From UBA9160 sp035489755 (GTDB lineage: Bacteria > Myxococcota_A > UBA9160): a DNA stretch of 64,000 nucleotides. Positions 18,358 to 27,116 of the stretch are shown piece after piece. A program made the position numbers and the translations under genes. The stretch is taken from contig DATGZK010000100.1 in NCBI GenBank assembly GCA_035489755.1, forward strand, positions 1-64,000, in the 5' to 3' direction. Numbering within the stretch: the stretch's first letter is position 1; every line of letters begins with the position of its first letter. The notes below the pieces were generated by a model, which worked only from the letters and a program-made list of their open reading frames with translations, searched no databases and had not been told where the DNA came from.

Positions 18358-19470
18358 ATGACGACCCAGAGAAAGATCCCGCTCTCTCAGGTTGCGATCG
18401 ATGACGAGGTGAAGGCGCGCGTACTTGCCGCGACTGAGTCAGGCCAGTACATCCTTGGACCCGAATGCAAGGCGTTCGAGACGGAGCTGGCCTCCTATTT
18501 CGGACGCAGCCATTGCGTTCTTTTGAACTCGGCCACCTCGGGCATCCTGCTCACACTCAAAGCCCTGGGTGTGGGTCCTGGTGATGAAGTCCTCGCGCCA
18601 GCGCACACCGCGTTTCCGACGATCGAAGCGATCTTTCTCTCGGGTGCGACGCCGGTCTTCGTGGACATCGATGAGAGCGCCACGTTGGATCCGAGTTGGC
18701 TCGAACCGCGCGTTACCGCCCGCACCAAGGTGATCCTACCCGTGCACCTTTACGGGCACCCGTGCGACATGGACGCCATCCAAGAGGTGGCCGAGCGTCA
18801 TGGGTTGCTGGTGGTCGAGGACTGCGCCCAGGCTCACGGCGCGCAGTACCGCAGTCGAAAGGTCGGGACCTTTGGCGTTGCCGGAGTGCTTTCCTTTTAC
18901 CCGTCGAAGAACCTGACAGTTCTCGGCGACGGCGGCGCGGTGGTGACGGATGATTCAGTGCTTGCCGACCGGCTGCGCATGCTCCGCGACCACGGCCGAC
19001 GGGACAAGTACCTGCACGAGATCGTGGGCTGGAACCTGCGATTCAATGAGATCCAAGCCGCGGCGGGACGGGTCTTTTTGCGACGGCTCGATGCGATGAA
19101 CGATGCACGCCGCGCCAAAGCGGCACGCTACGTGGAACGTCTCCAGCAAGCGCCGGTCCAACTGCCCACGGAAAGCAAGCTCGCCCGGCATGTCTATCAT
19201 CTGTTCGTGGTCCGGACGCCAAAAAGGGACGCGCTTGCCAAGCACTTGGCCGCCGAGGGTATCCAAACCGGAATCCACTACCCCGTGCCGAATCACCTTC
19301 AGCCCGCGACGATCGGTCGACCTGGCGTGCGCGCGGAGTCGCTGCCGCGCACCGAGGCGTGGGTCAAGGAGATCCTCTCCCTGCCGATCTTCCCGAGCCT
19401 CGCAGACAGCGATGTCGATCGGGTCGCGGCGGCGGTTCACGAATTCTTCGCAGGCCCCGGGAAAGCGTAG
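18358..19470 (+). CDS. DegT/DnrJ/EryC1/StrS sugar aminotransferase
   Basis: PLP-dependent aminotransferase of 370 aa acting on a keto nucleotide sugar. The N-terminal I-P-L-S-Q motif, P-A-H-T-A-F-P-T loop, P-V-H-L-Y-G motif, E-D-C-A-Q-A-H (PLP-ring Asp) and the Schiff-base Lys in S-F-Y-P-S-K-N-L (K184) are all visible. ATG 18358 sits after GAGGGGAGAAG, 16 bases past the preceding stop, so the longer frame is rejected. It probably aminates the ketone made by the Gfo/Idh enzyme upstream; the glycosyltransferase downstream would then use the product. Confidence 0.92.
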   Translation: MTTQRKIPLSQVAIDDEVKARVLAATESGQYILGPECKAFETELASYFGRSHCVLLNSATSGILLTLKALGVGPGDEVLAPAHTAFPTIEAIFLSGATPVFVDIDESATLDPSWLEPRVTARTKVILPVHLYGHPCDMDAIQEVAERHGLLVVEDCAQAHGAQYRSRKVGTFGVAGVLSFYPSKNLTVLGDGGAVVTDDSVLADRLRMLRDHGRRDKYLHEIVGWNLRFNEIQAAAGRVFLRRLDAMNDARRAKAARYVERLQQAPVQLPTESKLARHVYHLFVVRTPKRDALAKHLAAEGIQTGIHYPVPNHLQPATIGRPGVRAESLPRTEAWVKEILSLPIFPSLADSDVDRVAAAVHEFFAGPGKA

Positions 19471-19475
19471 TGGCG

Positions 19476-20240
19476 ATGGCTCAGGCCGCCCCGGAGCTCT
19501 CGATCGTCATCCCCGCCTACAACGAAGAGGACAATGTCCCGCTTCTTGCAGACGAACTGCGTCGCGAGCTCGGAGCGCGGGGAATCGGCGCGTTCGAGGT
19601 GATCTTCGTGGACGACGGCTCGAGTGACAAAACGGCGCAGCAGGTGCGAGCCGAAGTCGCGCGCGACCCGGAGCGCTTCCGTTTGGTCCGTCTGGAGCGC
19701 AACTGCGGTGAGAGTGCGGCAATGGAGGCAGGCTTGCGGCGCGCCCGCGCCGACATCTTGGTCACCATGGACTGTGATCTTCAGAATGCGCCTGGTGATA
19801 TCCCGGCACTCATCGAGCCGGTTCGCAAAGGCGATACGGACTGTGCGTGCGGTTGGCGTTCGGATCGGATGCACGGTGACACGGGCTGGCGTTTGGTGCA
19901 GTCCCGCATCGCAAACGGAATCCGAAACGCGCTGTCGGGCGACGACATCCGGGATGCCGGCTGCACGTTCCGGGCTTTCCGGCGCGAGTGTGTGGTGCGG
20001 ATCAAGATTTTTCGGGGCATGCACCGTTTTCTCCCCACGCTGATGAAGCTCGAGGGCTACCGCGTGCTGGAGGTCCCGGTCCGAAATCGCTCGCGCGCCC
20101 ACGGCGTCTCGAAATACGGGATGTGGAATCGCGCCTTCGCCGCGTTCTACGATCTGCTTGCAGTGCGCTGGATGCGCAGTCGGGTCGTGCGCTGGCGCGT
20201 CACGGAGGACTCGCTCGAGACCGGGGGCAGCCGCCGGTAG
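19476..20240 (+). CDS. GT2 family glycosyltransferase (DPM1/ArnC-like)
   Basis: 254-residue family 2 glycosyltransferase catalytic domain. Motifs: S-I-V-I-P-A-Y-N-E-E, V-D-D-G-S-S-D-K-T (nucleotide binding), D-C-D-L-Q (the DxD metal site with the DLQ typical of dolichyl-phosphate mannose synthase and ArnC types) and R-N-R-S-R-A-H-G-V-S-K-Y at the acceptor side. No C-terminal membrane helices, so it resembles the soluble polyprenol-phosphate sugar synthases. A GTG at 19470 overlapping the previous stop (TAGTG) is an alternative start, two residues longer. Likely loads the amino sugar made by its two neighbours onto a polyprenyl phosphate. Confidence 0.88.
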   Translation: MAQAAPELSIVIPAYNEEDNVPLLADELRRELGARGIGAFEVIFVDDGSSDKTAQQVRAEVARDPERFRLVRLERNCGESAAMEAGLRRARADILVTMDCDLQNAPGDIPALIEPVRKGDTDCACGWRSDRMHGDTGWRLVQSRIANGIRNALSGDDIRDAGCTFRAFRRECVVRIKIFRGMHRFLPTLMKLEGYRVLEVPVRNRSRAHGVSKYGMWNRAFAAFYDLLAVRWMRSRVVRWRVTEDSLETGGSRR

Positions 20241-20316
20241 CACAGATGTCGGTCATAAGAGCGGAATCCGGCCGACCGCATCTTGGCTCGTGAGCGTGCA
20301 AGCCCTTGCGAGACCG

Positions 20317-21240
20317 ATGAGGGCCCTCGTTCTCGTTCTCTTGGCCGGGATCGCATCTGCATCCGCGGCGGCGGCTGCAGAATCAGAGTTTGTCCCGCGC
20401 GAGGGGCAGCCCCAACCCCGGATCCGCCTCGTCCTTACATTTGACGACGGGCCATCCAATGAGCGCTTCGACGAGCTCGGCCGAGGAGCTTCCGGTCTTT
20501 CCAATACTCCGACCGAACGAGTCCTCGACGTCCTGCGTGCGGAGGGAATCTCTGCGGCGTTCTTTGTCCTCACCGGACCCGACAGGATGTTCGGCGGCAC
20601 CGTGCAGCCGAAGGGCGAAACGGAGCTCGGCTTCGAGGAGCTGCGACGCGAGGTGCGCGAGGGTCACGTGCTGGGCTGCCACTGGGGGGGCCGTTACGGC
20701 AGCCAGCTCCGCAAGCACACCGCCAGCTTGTCGCTTCCCGCGTACGATTCGGACGGTGACGGGATTGTCGACCGCGTGACCGATCCCGGGAACGCACTCG
20801 AATCCGACCTCCTGCAGTGCATGCGGCGCGGAGCAGAAGCGTACGCCGCGGAGGGCCTGGCGGGGGAACGGCCTGCTCTCGTACGGCCCCCGCTTTGGAC
20901 CTACCTCGAGGGCGACCGTGATGCACGTCCAGCCTATGCAGCCCTGGGTTTGCATATGGTGCTCGCGGACGCTCGCCTTCCCGACGGTGCAGTCCGCTGG
21001 GCCGCGGAGTGGTTCGGCTTCTGGCTGGTCCGTCAAGTCCGGCAGGCGGTGCGCACGGGCAACCCCGACGTGGTGATCGCTCTCCATGACGTGAACCGTC
21101 GCTCCGCGCGCTCCTTGCCCAAGCTCATCGGGCGCATTCGGCAGGGCCTCGCCGACGAGGGGCTTGAGGAGCACCGCGATTGGAAGTTCACAACAAACCC
21201 CGACGAAGTGCTGGCAGTCCTCGGCCGTCGCACCTGGTGA
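20317..21240 (+). CDS. Exported NodB-like polysaccharide deacetylase
   Basis: 307-residue protein with a Sec signal peptide (hydrophobic L-V-L-V-L-L-A-G-I then A-S-A-A-A-A-A). NodB motif 1 T-F-D-D-G-P gives the catalytic base and metal Asp (D43, D44); R-P-P-L-W (motif 3) and I-A-L-H-D (motif 5) are present. Motif 2, normally H-x3-H, reads H-W-G-G-R at 122-126, so one metal-binding His appears replaced by Arg. Residues 144-152 form D-S-D-G-D-G-I-V-D, a calcium-loop signature, in an insertion after that motif. It follows the sugar cassette by 76 bases and may trim an N-acetylated glycan in the periplasm, if active. Confidence 0.78.
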   Translation: MRALVLVLLAGIASASAAAAAESEFVPREGQPQPRIRLVLTFDDGPSNERFDELGRGASGLSNTPTERVLDVLRAEGISAAFFVLTGPDRMFGGTVQPKGETELGFEELRREVREGHVLGCHWGGRYGSQLRKHTASLSLPAYDSDGDGIVDRVTDPGNALESDLLQCMRRGAEAYAAEGLAGERPALVRPPLWTYLEGDRDARPAYAALGLHMVLADARLPDGAVRWAAEWFGFWLVRQVRQAVRTGNPDVVIALHDVNRRSARSLPKLIGRIRQGLADEGLEEHRDWKFTTNPDEVLAVLGRRTW

Positions 21241-21336
21241 GGGGCCTCATTCCCTAAAGCCCCTTGGGCGTTGACCCGATTTCTTGCTGCGACCCGTGCG
21301 CGTCACTTGCGCGCCGTGTGGCGTGAGGGAAAGGGC

Positions 21337-21780
21337 GTGTCGGCACTGGTTCGAGGCTGGATCCTTGCGGCGAGTGTCCGAGCCCTCGCGCCCTGCACGC
21401 TCGGCGAGACCCCTGGCGGGGCCGCAGCCTTCGAGCAGCTGCGCGGGGTGCCCCACGTGGCGAAGCCCGGGTGGGTGAGCGCTGCCCGCTCCGGGGATCG
21501 CGGCCCCTCGGACGTGGCATTCGTCGACTCTGCGCGCCCCGGGTTCGCGGCCGTCCGGGCAGAAGCCTCGCCGCCACCCGCGGGGCACGCCGAGCAGTGG
21601 CTCCATGATGGCGGGGGGGTATTGGCGGTGCTGTGCGAGCTACCGCCGGGGCACCAAGGGCTGCATCCACGGTTCCCGGCGGCTTCCCAAGCGCTCGGTG
21701 TGACCCAGGGGAGGGCCACGGGCGTCAACATCGAGATGGGCGTCGATCGTGCTGCAGAAGACGCGGATGCTGCGGACTAG
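21337..21780 (+). CDS. Possible divergent or frameshifted YfiR-like (DUF4154) protein
   Basis: A 148-residue frame with weak but ordered resemblance to periplasmic YfiR-type proteins: V-R-A-L-A-P-C-T-L-G-E-T-P-G-G-A-A (compare the C-V-L-G-x-D-P-F-G region), D-V-A-F-V-D-S-A-R (compare the I-L-F-I-S-x-S segment), and V-N-I-E-M-G-V-D-R-A-A near the end. No signal peptide is seen and the frame stops at 21780, while a different frame continues to a TGA that overlaps the GTG of the kinase (21874-21877). That pattern suggests a frameshift near 21740. YfiR-like genes commonly sit upstream of hybrid kinases. GTG 21337 has GAGGGAAAGG before it. Alignment is by eye and tentative. Confidence 0.4.
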   Translation: MSALVRGWILAASVRALAPCTLGETPGGAAAFEQLRGVPHVAKPGWVSAARSGDRGPSDVAFVDSARPGFAAVRAEASPPPAGHAEQWLHDGGGVLAVLCELPPGHQGLHPRFPAASQALGVTQGRATGVNIEMGVDRAAEDADAAD

Positions 21781-21873
21781 CCTCGTCGCGGGCGCGGGGT
21801 GGCGGAATCACGGCGTGGTCGTCGGGGTGCGACGAACCCTCGCGGCAGATCTCTCGATCGGCGAGGGGGCCCC

Positions 21874-24800
21874 GTGAGGCCCACCCTCTTCCTGCGCGTC
21901 CTGCTCCTCATGTGCGGAGTGGCCACTGCCGCGACCGGCTTGGCGCTGTTGTTTCAGCAGCGTGCGCTTGCTCTCGACCTCGAACGCCTCGCGCGCAGCA
22001 GGCTCGAATCCGCCGCCCACGCAGCAGACCGGCTGGTGGAGGGCCACCTCCGCGCCGTCGGCGAGCGGTACAAGGCGATCTCCGGCACACCCCAGTTCCG
22101 GGCGCAGCTTGCGCTTCATGAAGCGCAAACTCTTGTGCACTACGCAGAGACCCTCCGGGATCAACAGAGCGCAGCGCGTGTGGTTTTCCTCGACGGCCAA
22201 GGCCATGAGGTCGCGGCCGCGGGCGACGAGACACTCGATCCGAGCGGGCTCGGTGAGCGGCAGGCCGCGCTTGTCGGCCAGGGCGGCCACAGCTTCGCCG
22301 CGATCGCGGTTCCACTCGAAACCGCAGGACAACCCCTGGGACGCCTCATCGCATTCGAGCCCATCGGCGATGAGCTGCTCGGCGAGTGGTCTGGGCTGGT
22401 CGGCGCGCAAGTGCGATTGCAAGCGCCGGACCAAAACGCCCGTCAGGGCATCGACACCGTGGTGCGGGACCTCGGAGGACTCCAGCTCCGCGTGGCCTCT
22501 TCTTTGCAGGCAGAACGAGACGCCATTGCGGGCTCTCGGCGCAGCCTCCTTTTTTCCGGTCTGCTCGCGCTCTGTGCCGCGTTCGTCGCAAGCCTGTTCC
22601 TCTCTCGAGGTCTCGTGCGTCCCATTCTGGAGATCAAGCACGCCGCGGAGCGGATCGGCGAAGGCGATCTCGAGGTCCGCGTGCGGAGCGGACGACGGGA
22701 TGAAATCGGCCAGGTCGCGCGCGCGTTCGACCTGATGCTCGAGAACCTGCGCGACTACCGGCGACAAGTGGATTCCCAGCAGAGGACGCTCGAAGCCAAG
22801 GTTCAGCAGCGGACCACCGAGCTCGAGCGCGCGAGCAAAGGCGCCATGGAGCTCGCCCGGCAGGCCGCCGAGGCGAACCGCGCGAAGTCGCAGTTCCTGG
22901 CGAACATGAGCCACGAGATCCGCACGCCAATGAACGGCGTGATGGGCATGACGGATCTGCTGCTCGACACGCCGCTCACGCCGAGACAACGAAAGCTCGC
23001 GGAGACCGTGCACCGCTCCGCGGAGCTCCTTCTCTCTGTGATCAACGACATTCTGGACTTTTCAAAGAGCGAGGCGGGCCGCCTTACGCTTGAGGCGATT
23101 GACTGCGATCTGCGTGAGATTGTCGAAGACGTGACCGCCCTTCTGGCCGAGCGCGCACATCGGAAGGGGCTCGAGCTCGCCTGCCGCGTCGACGACGAAG
23201 TGCCCTCCGCCGTTCGTGCGGACCCTGGCCGTCTGCGGCAAGTGCTGACCAATCTCCTGGGCAATGCCATCAAATTCACTGAGCGCGGTGAAGTTGTGGT
23301 GGAGGTCCGCGCAGCACGGAGCGAGGGTGAACTCACGTACATTCGGTTCGAGGTGCGGGATACGGGGATCGGTATCGCTCCACAGGCGCAAGCGCAGCTG
23401 TTCGAGTCTTTCCGGCAAGCCGACGCGTCGACCACCCGACGCTACGGGGGCACGGGGCTGGGGCTCGCGATCTCGAAGCAGCTCGTTCACCTCATGGGCG
23501 GTGCGATCGAGGTGGAGAGCGCGCCGGGAAGCGGATCGCGCTTTTTCTTCACCGTGCCGCTCGGTCGGGCTTCCGAGGCATGGCGCAAAGATGCCGAACC
23601 CTCGACCGATCTGCAGGATGTCCGCGTGTTGATCGTCGATGACAACGCGACGAACCGCGACATTCTTCGACACCGAGTGCTGGCGTGGCGCATGCGGGCG
23701 GTGGCTGCGGCGGACGGCGCCGCTGCGCTTGAGGCAATGCGCTCCGCGGCGTCGGCCGGTTCGAGTTTCGATCTTGCGATCCTCGACATGCACATGCCGA
23801 AGATGGATGGGCTCGCCCTCGCCCGAGCGATTCAGGCCGACGTCGCACTGCGGTCGACACGCCTGCTTCTGCTGACCTCTCTCGACGTCGAAGGCGACAA
23901 CGACGAGCTTCGCGAGGCCGGCATCGCCGCGCATCTGACGAAGCCAGTTCGCCAATCAGAACTCTACAACCGCATCGCCGAGGTCATGGAGCGGCCGCTC
24001 TCTCCAGCCAGTCGGCACCGAGCCGTGCGCGATCAGGGTCGCGCACGAACGCCTCAGCTCTCCGGCCTTGTCCTGCTGGTCGAGGACAACGTGGTGAACC
24101 AGGATGTGGCCCGAGAGATGCTGGAGAGCCTCGGCTGCCGCGTGCATGTGGCCTCCGACGGCCTCGAGGCCGTCGACCTGGCATTTCACGGCGAGTACAA
24201 CGCGATCCTCATGGATATCCAGATGCCGGGGATCGACGGCTATCAAGCGACGCGATCGATTCGTTCCCAGGAGGAGCGTGAGAAGCAGGGCACGCAGGGC
24301 GGCCCGGTGCGTCGCACCCCCATCATCGCCCTCACTGCCAACGCAATGCAGGGCGATCGGCAGGAGTGCTTGGACGCCGGCATGGACGACTACCTGACGA
24401 AGCCCTTCCGGCGCGAGGAATTGCTCGAAACACTCCGACGCTGGCTGCCGGCGGCGGGCGGCCCAGAACGGACCGGAGAAAAATCGGGAGAGGACGGGGT
24501 TGCCCCGGACCCGGCGGCGGACGCTGCCACGGCCACGCGGGAACCCTCGCTTTTGGATCGCCGCGCACTCGATGCGATTCGCGAACTCTCGCCAGAGCGG
24601 GGTGCGACGATCCTTGCGCGCGTGATCGACTCGTACCTTGTGACCGCCCCTGACCAGCTCGAGGCGCTCCAACGCGCGCTGGCCGAGAAGGACGCGAAGG
24701 CGCTGCAAACCCAGGCGCACAGCCTCAAGTCCAGCAGCGCCAACGTGGGCGCACGGGAGCTCGCCGAACTCGCTCGGGAGCTCGAAGCCCTCGGCCGGAC

Positions 24801-24903
24801 GGGCCAGACGACAGACGCCGCCGGACTTGTGGAGCGCATGGCCACGGAGTTCCTGCGCGTCCGCGAGGCGCTCGTTGCCGAACGCGAGCGAGGCGTCGCA
24901 TGA
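21874..24903 (+). CDS. BarA-type hybrid sensor histidine kinase (HAMP-HK-REC-REC-HPt)
   Basis: Membrane phosphorelay kinase of 1009 aa. Order: TM1 (about 5-25), periplasmic sensor (to about 220), TM2 (about 222-242), HAMP, coiled-coil linker, HisKA with S-H-E-I-R-T-P-M-N-G (phospho-His347), HATPase with N-A-I-K-F-T, D-T-G-I-G-I and G-G-T-G-L-G-L-A-I, REC1 (phospho-Asp638 in I-L-D-M-H-M-P), REC2 (Asp781 in L-M-D-I-Q-M-P-G) and a C-terminal HPt (His949 in A-H-S-L-K-S-S). All sites are intact. GTG at 21874, with GAGGGGG before it, is preferred to the upstream frame because it places TM1 at the N-terminus. The stop overlaps the next gene (ATGA), a likely phosphorelay target. Confidence 0.95.
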   Translation: MRPTLFLRVLLLMCGVATAATGLALLFQQRALALDLERLARSRLESAAHAADRLVEGHLRAVGERYKAISGTPQFRAQLALHEAQTLVHYAETLRDQQSAARVVFLDGQGHEVAAAGDETLDPSGLGERQAALVGQGGHSFAAIAVPLETAGQPLGRLIAFEPIGDELLGEWSGLVGAQVRLQAPDQNARQGIDTVVRDLGGLQLRVASSLQAERDAIAGSRRSLLFSGLLALCAAFVASLFLSRGLVRPILEIKHAAERIGEGDLEVRVRSGRRDEIGQVARAFDLMLENLRDYRRQVDSQQRTLEAKVQQRTTELERASKGAMELARQAAEANRAKSQFLANMSHEIRTPMNGVMGMTDLLLDTPLTPRQRKLAETVHRSAELLLSVINDILDFSKSEAGRLTLEAIDCDLREIVEDVTALLAERAHRKGLELACRVDDEVPSAVRADPGRLRQVLTNLLGNAIKFTERGEVVVEVRAARSEGELTYIRFEVRDTGIGIAPQAQAQLFESFRQADASTTRRYGGTGLGLAISKQLVHLMGGAIEVESAPGSGSRFFFTVPLGRASEAWRKDAEPSTDLQDVRVLIVDDNATNRDILRHRVLAWRMRAVAAADGAAALEAMRSAASAGSSFDLAILDMHMPKMDGLALARAIQADVALRSTRLLLLTSLDVEGDNDELREAGIAAHLTKPVRQSELYNRIAEVMERPLSPASRHRAVRDQGRARTPQLSGLVLLVEDNVVNQDVAREMLESLGCRVHVASDGLEAVDLAFHGEYNAILMDIQMPGIDGYQATRSIRSQEEREKQGTQGGPVRRTPIIALTANAMQGDRQECLDAGMDDYLTKPFRREELLETLRRWLPAAGGPERTGEKSGEDGVAPDPAADAATATREPSLLDRRALDAIRELSPERGATILARVIDSYLVTAPDQLEALQRALAEKDAKALQTQAHSLKSSSANVGARELAELARELEALGRTGQTTDAAGLVERMATEFLRVREALVAERERGVA

Positions 24904-27035
24904 GGCGGGAGTCACCTTCGGCAAAGCGCCGCCTCGTCCTCGTGGTCGACGATGATCCGACCATGCGGCTCCTCGTGCGGGAGGCGCTTGAGCCGCATGG
25001 ACTCGACGTGGAAGAAGCGCCGGACGGTGCCAGTGCGCTCGCGCTCTTTCGCAGGCGCGAACCGAACCTGGTCCTGCTCGACGTCCAAATGCCGGGCATC
25101 GACGGCTTCGCCGTCTGCGAGGAGATCCGTCGAATTCCGGGATCGCTGCACACGCCGGTCGTGATGATCACCGGGCTCGACGACGTCGACTCTGTGCGCC
25201 GAGCCTACGAGGCGGGCGCCACGGACTTCATCACTAAGCCCATCTCGTGGCTCATCCTCTCGCACCGGGTCCGCTATCTCCTGCGTGCGGCGGAGACCGT
25301 GGCCGAGTTGCGTCGCAGCCAGGAGCGCCTCGCGAATGCGCAGCGCCTGGCCCGCATGGGGAACTGGCAAATGGACCTCGTGACCGGCGAGGTTCATACC
25401 TCCGAAGGGTTTGTCGCCATCTACGGCTTTCCTCCCGGAGACGGCGTGTTCACGCGGCATACGCTTTTGGAGCGCATCCATCCCGACGACCGTTCCGCCA
25501 TTGTCGCCGCTGCCGAGGCCTGTCTGCGCGAGGGTCGCTCCGCGCACATCGATCACCGCGTCATTCTTCCAGACGGCTCGGAGCGAATCGTCCACTCCCA
25601 AGTGATGCTCGGGCTGGAAGAGACGGGGCGGCCCCAGCGGCTCGAGGGCACCGTGCAGGACGTGACGGAGCGCAAGCAGGCCGAGGAGCAGATCCGCTAT
25701 CTCGCCTACCACGACAGTCTGACGGGGCTCGGCAATCGTCTCTTGTTCAAGGAGCGCCTCGGTGTGGCGCTCGCGCAGGCACGTCGAAACGATGGCGTGC
25801 TCGGCGTCCTCTTCCTTGATCTCGATCACTTCAAACGGATCAACGACACTCTCGGTCACTCCGTCGGGGATCGACTCCTTCAGGGAGTCGCCGACCGGCT
25901 GGTCGCGACGGTGCGGGCGAGCGATGTGATCGCGCGGTCGGGCCGCATGGATGCGGACCATGCGGTGTCGCGGCTCGGGGGTGATGAGTTCACGATCTTG
26001 CTCACCGACCTGCGGGACGTGCAGGACCTCGCGAAGGTCGCACGGCGCATCCTGGACGCGCTCTCCGCGCCATTCGCGCTTGAGGGACACGAGGTGGTGA
26101 TCAGCGGAAGCATCGGCATCACAGCGCGGCCCCTCGACGGGGATGACGTCGAGACGTTGCTGCGCAATGCCGATGCCGCCATGTACCACGCCAAGGATCG
26201 GGGCCGCAACAACTATCAGTTCTATACCGAGTCGATGAATGCCGTGGCCCTCGAGCGACTGATCCTCGAGAGCAAGCTCCGCCGCGGCTTGGAACAGGGT
26301 GAGTTTGAGCTGCACTACCAGCCGAAGGTGGCGCTTCCCGAGGGTCGACTCACCGGCTTCGAAGCCCTTGTGCGCTGGCGCGACCCCGAGCAGGGCCTCG
26401 TCCTCCCCGGCGTCTTCATCCCCTTGTGCGAGGAGACGGGTCTGATCCGGCCGCTCGGCGACTGGGTGCTCCAGGAAGCATGCCGGCAGCTCGCACGCTG
26501 GCGCGATGCGGGGCGCGACCCGCTGCCGGTGTCGGTGAATCTCTCCGTCCACCAGTTCCGCAGCGGTGGGCTTGTGGAGAGCGTGCGCCGAGCGCTCCAC
26601 GAGACAGGGGTGGACGCGTGTTGGCTCGAGCTTGAGATCACCGAGAGCGCGCTGCTGCAGGACGAAGCGGCGGTCGTGGGCGCGCTCGAGGCACTCCGGC
26701 GCCTTGGCATCCGGATCGCGATCGACGACTTTGGTACCGGCTATTCGTCCTTCAGCTATCTGCGACGCCTGCCGGTGGACGTGCTCAAGATCGACCGCTC
26801 GTTCGTGCAGCACATTGAGACGAGCCCGGATGAGGCCGCGCTTCTTGGAGCGATTGTGTCGATGGGACGAGCGCTGCGCCTGCGCGTGATTGCAGAAGGT
26901 GTCGAGACCGTCGGCCAGCGCGAACTTCTCACTGGCTGGGGCTGCGACGAGATGCAGGGGTTCCTGGTAAGCCCCGCCGTGCCGGCAGAGGCTGCAGCCG
27001 CCCTGCCCCCGGCCGGTCACACGAAGGGGACCTAG
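24900..27035 (+). CDS. REC-PAS-GGDEF-EAL cyclic-di-GMP regulator
   Basis: 711-residue cytoplasmic protein. REC domain with D-D-D and phospho-Asp61 (L-L-D-V-Q-M-P-G), a PAS fold (about 150-270, ending in the PAC-like V-T-E-R-K), GGDEF domain (G-G-D-E-F at 360-364, intact, preceded by R-I-N-D-T-L-G-H-S-V-G-D) and EAL domain with F-E-A-L-V-R-W, N-L-S, E-I-T-E-S, D-D-F-G-T-G-Y-S-S, K-I-D and A-E-G-V-E-T, i.e. the full metal and catalytic set. It could make or break c-di-GMP; the REC input and ATGA coupling to the hybrid kinase point to control by that phosphorelay. An extra stretch lies between R-A-S-D and the GGDEF loop. Confidence 0.95.
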   Translation: MRRESPSAKRRLVLVVDDDPTMRLLVREALEPHGLDVEEAPDGASALALFRRREPNLVLLDVQMPGIDGFAVCEEIRRIPGSLHTPVVMITGLDDVDSVRRAYEAGATDFITKPISWLILSHRVRYLLRAAETVAELRRSQERLANAQRLARMGNWQMDLVTGEVHTSEGFVAIYGFPPGDGVFTRHTLLERIHPDDRSAIVAAAEACLREGRSAHIDHRVILPDGSERIVHSQVMLGLEETGRPQRLEGTVQDVTERKQAEEQIRYLAYHDSLTGLGNRLLFKERLGVALAQARRNDGVLGVLFLDLDHFKRINDTLGHSVGDRLLQGVADRLVATVRASDVIARSGRMDADHAVSRLGGDEFTILLTDLRDVQDLAKVARRILDALSAPFALEGHEVVISGSIGITARPLDGDDVETLLRNADAAMYHAKDRGRNNYQFYTESMNAVALERLILESKLRRGLEQGEFELHYQPKVALPEGRLTGFEALVRWRDPEQGLVLPGVFIPLCEETGLIRPLGDWVLQEACRQLARWRDAGRDPLPVSVNLSVHQFRSGGLVESVRRALHETGVDACWLELEITESALLQDEAAVVGALEALRRLGIRIAIDDFGTGYSSFSYLRRLPVDVLKIDRSFVQHIETSPDEAALLGAIVSMGRALRLRVIAEGVETVGQRELLTGWGCDEMQGFLVSPAVPAEAAAALPPAGHTKGT

Positions 27036-27116
27036 GCCCGCCGCGAGGTCGGGAAAGGTGACCTGTGTGCGGGCGCAAGGCTCGGCAAGGGACGAGAGGG
27101 CCACAACCTCAGCCAC

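Noticed and set aside
21808..23013. A 401-codon open frame on the minus strand
   Set aside because: Antisense to the sensor region of the hybrid kinase; composition is His/Arg/Glu-rich as typical of shadows.
24912..27116. A 734-codon open frame on the minus strand
   Set aside because: It is antisense to the intact REC-PAS-GGDEF-EAL gene. Long antisense frames arise from high GC at third codon positions; its translation shows no domain.
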